This document shows positions 6,543 to 8,942 of a stretch of 8,942 bases of DNA, in pieces. Each line of letters opens with the position of its first letter. Position 1 is the stretch's first letter. The stretch is from Synergistetes bacterium JGI 0000079-D21 (lineage in GTDB: Bacteria; Synergistota; Synergistia; Synergistales; 79-D21). The notes beneath the pieces were generated by a model, which saw only the letters and a program-made list of their open reading frames with translations, was not told where the DNA came from and did no database searches. A program made the translations under genes and the position numbers. The stretch lies in the NCBI GenBank assembly GCA_000402835.1, contig AQRZ01000017.1:1-8942 (forward strand), given 5' to 3'.

Positions 6543-7448
6543 TCAGGACATGGAAAGAACGGCTCCGAAGGCAATCGAGAGCCGTTTCGTCTCCGCGTTG
6601 TCGAACCGGCTCGTGAGGACGATCGGGCGACGAGCCCCGAGAATGACCCCTGCGCCCTTTCCTCCCGACATGTACATCATGACCTTCCCCACGAAATTGC
6701 CCGCCTCGATGCTCGGGACGAGAAGCATGTCGGCCTCGCCGGCGACGGGAGAATCGATCCCCTTGATGCGGGCGGCCTCCGCGCTGACGGCGTTGTCCAG
6801 GGCCAGTGGACCGTCGATCAGGCATCCCTTGATCTGCCCCCGCCGGTTCATCTGCGCCAGCGCCGCGGCATCCAGCGTGGCCTGCATGTCCGGGTTCACG
6901 ACCTCCACGGCCGCGAGGGCCGCAATCTTGGGGCATTCGACACCGATCCTGTGGTAGGCCCAGACGGCGTTTTCCACGATCCCGACCTTGGTGGGGAGGT
7001 CCGGGTACATCGTCATTCCGCCGTCGCTCATCCCGATCACCCCGGGCATCCGGGGAACCTGGAACAGGAACAGGTGCGAAAGGAGGGAGCCGCTCCGCAG
7101 GCCCCATTCCTTGTTCAATACGGCCTTCAGGAGAACCGCGGTCTTTACGTTGCCCTTCATCAGCAGGTGGGCTTCCCCCGAGGACACCATCTTCACGGCT
7201 TTTTCCGCCGCAAGGGCGTCGTTCGGCTCGTCGACGAACGCGATCCCCGAAAGGTCCAGGCCGAGCTCTTCGGCGATCGCCTCGCTCCGGCTCCGGTTGC
7301 CCACCAGTACGGGATCGACCACTCCCTCTCGAGCGGCGTCCACCACCGCTTCCAGGATATCATCGCCCTGGGGGCAGGCCACGGCGAGGGTCATCCGGGG
7401 TGCGGACTTGCATTTCTCCAGCAGGAAATCCAGGTTTTTGAGCTGCAT
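6543..7448 (-). CDS. ptb: Phosphate butyryltransferase, first copy (ptb1)
   Basis: This 301-residue paralogue of ptb2 catalyses the same reaction class. Clear strings are MKGNVKTAVLLKAVLNKE at about 97-114, GVECPKIAALAAVEVVNPDM at 169-188, NRRGQIKGCLIDGPLALDNA at 201-220, SIEAGN at 246-251 and RRPIVLTSRFD at 273-283. By direct count it matches ptb2 at 52 of 64 residues over 168-231, while the N-terminal third differs much more. Where ptb2 and most relatives have DAA near residue 142, this protein has SDGGMTMYP, which may affect substrate choice. ATG at 7446-7448 lies six bases after the buk1 stop, and its Shine-Dalgarno GGAGGG sits inside the last codons of buk1, so the two are tightly coupled. 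Family assignment firm; chain-length preference unknown. Confidence 0.93.
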   Translation of the reverse strand: MQLKNLDFLLEKCKSAPRMTLAVACPQGDDILEAVVDAAREGVVDPVLVGNRSRSEAIAEELGLDLSGIAFVDEPNDALAAEKAVKMVSSGEAHLLMKGNVKTAVLLKAVLNKEWGLRSGSLLSHLFLFQVPRMPGVIGMSDGGMTMYPDLPTKVGIVENAVWAYHRIGVECPKIAALAAVEVVNPDMQATLDAAALAQMNRRGQIKGCLIDGPLALDNAVSAEAARIKGIDSPVAGEADMLLVPSIEAGNFVGKVMMYMSGGKGAGVILGARRPIVLTSRFDNAETKRLSIAFGAVLSMS

Positions 7449-7454
7449 CTCTCT

Positions 7455-8543
7455 TCAGCCCTCCGATTTCACGAAATCCCCGTAGCGCAACGGGGTTTCC
7501 TCTTTCCTCAGGACCCGCATCGCCCCTTCGGCCAGGGCCAGGAGTTCGTCCTCGCCGGGATAGAGCAGGACCGGAGCGATCCACTGGATTTTTTTCGTCA
7601 CCATGCCGACAAAGTCGGAATCGTGGGCCACTCCCCCCGTCAGGAGGATTGCGTCGACCTTTCCTCCCATTGCCGCGGCACAGGCGCCGATTTCCTTTGC
7701 GACCTGGAAGGCCATGGACCGGTAGGCCAAGGCGGCGGATTCGTCTCCGCCCGCGATGAGGGCCTTGACCTTCCGGACGTCGCTCTCCCCGGTGTAGGCC
7801 ACGAGCCCACCCTTTCCGACCAGCCGCTTTCTCAGGTCCTGCAGGGTGTAGCGCCCGCTGAAGCAGAGGCGGGCGAGGTCACCGGCCGGAAGGCCGCCCG
7901 CGCGTTCCGGGGAGAAAGGACCGAATTCGTTTGCGTTGTTGATGTCGACCATCCTACCCTGGCGGTGGGCGCAGACGGTGATGCCGCCGCCCAGGTGAGC
8001 CACGACGAAATCCATCGTCTTCCAGTCGCCGTTCAGGTCCCTGGCTGCTCGCCGCACCGTCGCCTTGACGTTGAGGGCATGGCCTAGGGAACGCTTGGGC
8101 AGTTCGGGAAGGCCGGTCACCCGGGCCACGTCATCCAGCTCGTCCACCGCGACCGGATCCACGATCAAGGCAGGAATCCCGAGCGGGGTGGCGATGGCAT
8201 CAGCCAGGATGCCGCCCAGGTTGGATGCGTGTTCCCAGGGTTTCCCTCGTCTCAGGTGGGCCTTCATCAGGGAATCCACCGTGTAGGTCCCGCCGGGGAT
8301 CGGGTCCAGCAGTCCCCCGCGCCCCACCACCGCCGCAAGCTGGCTGAAATGGTTGCCGTGTTCTTCGCAGGCTTTCTCGATGGCTGCCATCCGGAACCCG
8401 AACTGGTCCGCCATGGTCGGGAAAGCCGCGAGTTCCGCGGGATCGTGGGTGACGGTGCTGTGCCAAACTTCGACGCCGTCATCGAACCATCCCACCTTGG
8501 TGCTCGTCGAGCCGGGGTTGATGGCCAGGACCTGGAGGCCCAT
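7455..8543 (-). CDS. buk: Butyrate kinase, first copy (buk1)
   Basis: First gene of the acid-producing operon, 362 residues, the usual length. It makes ATP and a carboxylic acid from an acyl-phosphate. Motifs in order: INPGSTSTK at 8-16, GRGGLLDPIPGGTY at 74-87, HASNLGG at 105-111, IVDPVAVDEL at 127-136, RSLGHALNVKATVRRAA at 151-167, VAHLGGGITV at 181-190, GPFSPERAGGLP at 208-219, LTGGVAHDS at 301-309 and YPGEDELLALAEGAMRVLR at 328-346. All regions expected in the acetate/butyrate kinase fold are present. The frame stays open upstream, but ATG at 8541-8543 fits the family start and follows GAGGGG by about ten bases; longer versions add Arg/Pro-rich sequence not typical of the family. It is transcribed from the repeat-borne promoter at 8719-8727 through a leader of about 170 bases. 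Distinct from buk2 in its N-terminus and tail, so a diverged pair, not a fresh duplicate. Confidence 0.95.
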   Translation of the reverse strand: MGLQVLAINPGSTSTKVGWFDDGVEVWHSTVTHDPAELAAFPTMADQFGFRMAAIEKACEEHGNHFSQLAAVVGRGGLLDPIPGGTYTVDSLMKAHLRRGKPWEHASNLGGILADAIATPLGIPALIVDPVAVDELDDVARVTGLPELPKRSLGHALNVKATVRRAARDLNGDWKTMDFVVAHLGGGITVCAHRQGRMVDINNANEFGPFSPERAGGLPAGDLARLCFSGRYTLQDLRKRLVGKGGLVAYTGESDVRKVKALIAGGDESAALAYRSMAFQVAKEIGACAAAMGGKVDAILLTGGVAHDSDFVGMVTKKIQWIAPVLLYPGEDELLALAEGAMRVLRKEETPLRYGDFVKSEG

Positions 8544-8711
8544 GTCAGCACCCCCCTCGGGCCCGGGCTTGGCCCGCCTTCTTGCCGGAAACGAACTTGC
8601 CACCGATCGGGGATCTCTTCACCGGGCAGTCCTCCTCCAGAATGATCTTCCTCCGGACCGAAAACCGTGTCCGGGCACAAAAAAAGAGAAAGCCTTTTCA
8701 GGTCTTTTCCG
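8544..8711 (-). other. 5' leader of the buk1 operon with hairpin at 8653-8674
   Basis: From the promoter's expected start near 8712 to the buk1 ATG lies about 170 bases. It contains a T-rich stretch (8676-8700), a hairpin with CCGGAC/GTCCGG arms and a ten-base loop at 8653-8674, the possible leader ORF, and a second stem, CGGGCC/GGCCCG with a seven-base loop, just before the buk1 ribosome site. I do not recognise any known riboswitch class. No T-run follows either stem, so they do not look like terminators. They may control mRNA stability or translation. Confidence 0.4.
8545..8622 (-). CDS. Possible 25-residue leader peptide upstream of buk1
   Basis: A GTG at 8620-8622 follows GGAGGAGG by about eight bases, a stronger ribosome site than many here. 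The frame runs 25 codons to TGA at 8545-8547, one base before the buk1 ATG. The product would be very basic and Gly-rich: it starts VKRSPIGGKFVSGKK and ends in ARARGGC. I recognise no family. The one-base gap suggests coupled translation, with ribosomes ending here re-starting on buk1. It has no run of one amino acid as in classical attenuation leaders, except several Gly, Lys and Arg. It could be chance in GC-rich sequence, hence the modest confidence. Confidence 0.35.
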   Translation of the reverse strand: MKRSPIGGKFVSGKKAGQARARGGC

Positions 8712-8798
8712 AAAAACGATTATATCACTTCGGGAAAAAAGTCATTCCCATTGAAAAGCTGAAGCCTTGAACAGGAACCAGGCCTCCGTCCCCGGAAC
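8704..8798. repeat. Right arm of the 95-bp perfect inverted repeat
   Basis: Exact reverse complement of 1-95. It spans the 3' end of the TOBE gene, its stop, the short AT-rich gap and the promoter facing buk1. Here the context is sensible: the TOBE gene continues outward to the window edge and the operon leader continues inward. This arm is therefore more likely to be the native location. The match stops at 8704; inward of it the bases differ from those beside the left arm. Outward the match is cut by the window start. Confidence 0.95.
8719..8727 (-). promoter_or_regulatory. Extended -10 promoter of the buk1-ptb1-ptb2-buk2 operon
   Basis: On the minus strand TGATATAAT is a perfect extended -10 element in an AT-rich island within GC-rich DNA, 15 bases past the TOBE stop codon. 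A weak -35 only is seen, which extended -10 promoters tolerate. The expected transcription start is near 8712, about 170 bases before buk1. It is the best promoter candidate in the window. A short GGGAA/TTCCC hairpin (5-bp stem) overlaps the upstream stop, too weak to call a terminator, so transcription may also enter from the TOBE gene. Confidence 0.6.
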
Positions 8799-8942
8799 CA
8801 GGCCGAGTTCCGCAGCGGAAGAGCGCGTCAGCCGGGCGGTCAAGATCCGGTTTCCGCAGGCCCCCTTCAGGAGTACGGCACCGGACCCGTTCTCCAGGGT
8901 CATCTGGAGAACCGTCACCCGGATTGCGTTCCGCATGGAGAG
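8742..8942 (-). CDS. TOBE/Mop-domain protein, 5' end outside window; probably C-terminus of a ModC/WtpC-type ABC ATPase or stand-alone Mop
   Basis: The visible frame gives LSMRNAIRVTVLQ, then GNRILTARLTRSSAAELGLV and PGTEAWFLFKASAF before TGA at 8742-8744. This pattern (S-x-RN at the start, T-x-x-S-x-x-ELGL, then G-x-x-x-W/Y-x-x-x-KA) is the molybdate/tungstate-binding TOBE or Mop domain. TOBE domains sit at the C-terminus of ModC-type ATPases and in ModE, or form stand-alone Mop proteins of about 70 residues. The frame is open upstream of the ATG at 8934-8936 (CTC TCC ATG) to the window edge, so that ATG need not be the start. An ABC ATPase C-terminus is my preference, because small Mop proteins normally begin only a few residues upstream and no ribosome site is visible in the six bases available. 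Its last 19 codons are duplicated at 1-57. Confidence 0.75.
   Translation of the reverse strand, partial: LSMRNAIRVTVLQMTLENGSGAVLLKGACGNRILTARLTRSSAAELGLVPGTEAWFLFKASAFQWE

Noticed and set aside
6951..8087. 378-codon + strand open frame
   Set aside because: Antisense to ptb1 and buk1; composition is that of a shadow frame (runs rich in His, Gln, Gly, Asp).
8544..8603. N-terminal extension of buk1 starting at 8603
   Set aside because: The added Arg/Pro/Gly-rich residues do not match the family, whose members start a few residues before the NPGSTSTK loop; the ATG at 8543 has a good ribosome site.
8353..8754. + strand frame ending with the same FRKTIISLREKSHSH tail as the transporter
   Set aside because: The shared tail arises only because the inverted repeat is read in the same frame at both ends. 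The rest is antisense to buk1.
1..8942. Insertion sequence or transposon bounded by the inverted repeats
   Set aside because: No transposase or recombinase is encoded between the arms, the arms contain part of a TOBE gene, and no target-site duplication can be assessed because the left arm meets the window edge.

Overview
This window is GC-rich and almost fully coding, with every convincing gene on the minus strand. Read in the direction of transcription (high to low coordinates), it holds: the 3' end of a TOBE/Mop-domain gene (molybdate or tungstate transport type); a promoter and a leader of about 170 nt; a four-gene block of butyrate kinase, phosphate butyryltransferase, phosphate butyryltransferase, butyrate kinase; a ZIP-family metal transporter (ZupT type); a decayed DUF2156 (phosphatidylglycerol lysyltransferase-like) gene; a cytoplasmic protein with four PAS domains and an HD-GYP domain; and a DHA2-type major facilitator cut off after about eight membrane segments.

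The kinase/transferase block suggests an anaerobe that makes ATP from acyl-CoAs by substrate-level phosphorylation. Ptb swaps CoA for phosphate, and Buk passes the acyl-phosphate to ADP, giving a free carboxylic acid and ATP. Two diverged copies of each enzyme fit fermentation of amino acids to several short or branched acids. Gene content and GC richness would suit a Synergistota-like amino-acid fermenter or a GC-rich bacterium of the former Deltaproteobacteria, but nothing here fixes the taxon. No rRNA, tRNA, CRISPR array or transposase is visible.

Region by region: 8742-8942 is the TOBE gene, open at the window edge. 8704-8798 is the right arm of a 95-bp perfect inverted repeat containing that gene's last 19 codons and an extended -10 promoter facing the kinase block. 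8544-8703 is the leader, with one hairpin and a possible 25-codon leader ORF ending one base before buk1. 4433-8543 is buk1-ptb1-ptb2-buk2, with short gaps and two mutually exclusive hairpins at the buk2 ribosome binding site. 3578-4402 is zupT. A short AT-rich gap (3509-3577) holds a second possible extended -10 promoter. 929-3508 holds the DUF2156 remnant and the PAS/HD-GYP gene, which overlap by an ATGA. 45-932 is the truncated transporter, and 1-95 is the left repeat arm.

The repeat deserves most caution. Positions 1-95 are the exact reverse complement of 8704-8798, and the transporter reading frame is broken exactly where this sequence begins. Either the genome carries a real inverted duplication/inversion here, or the left end is an assembly or amplification chimera. 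Sequence alone cannot decide.
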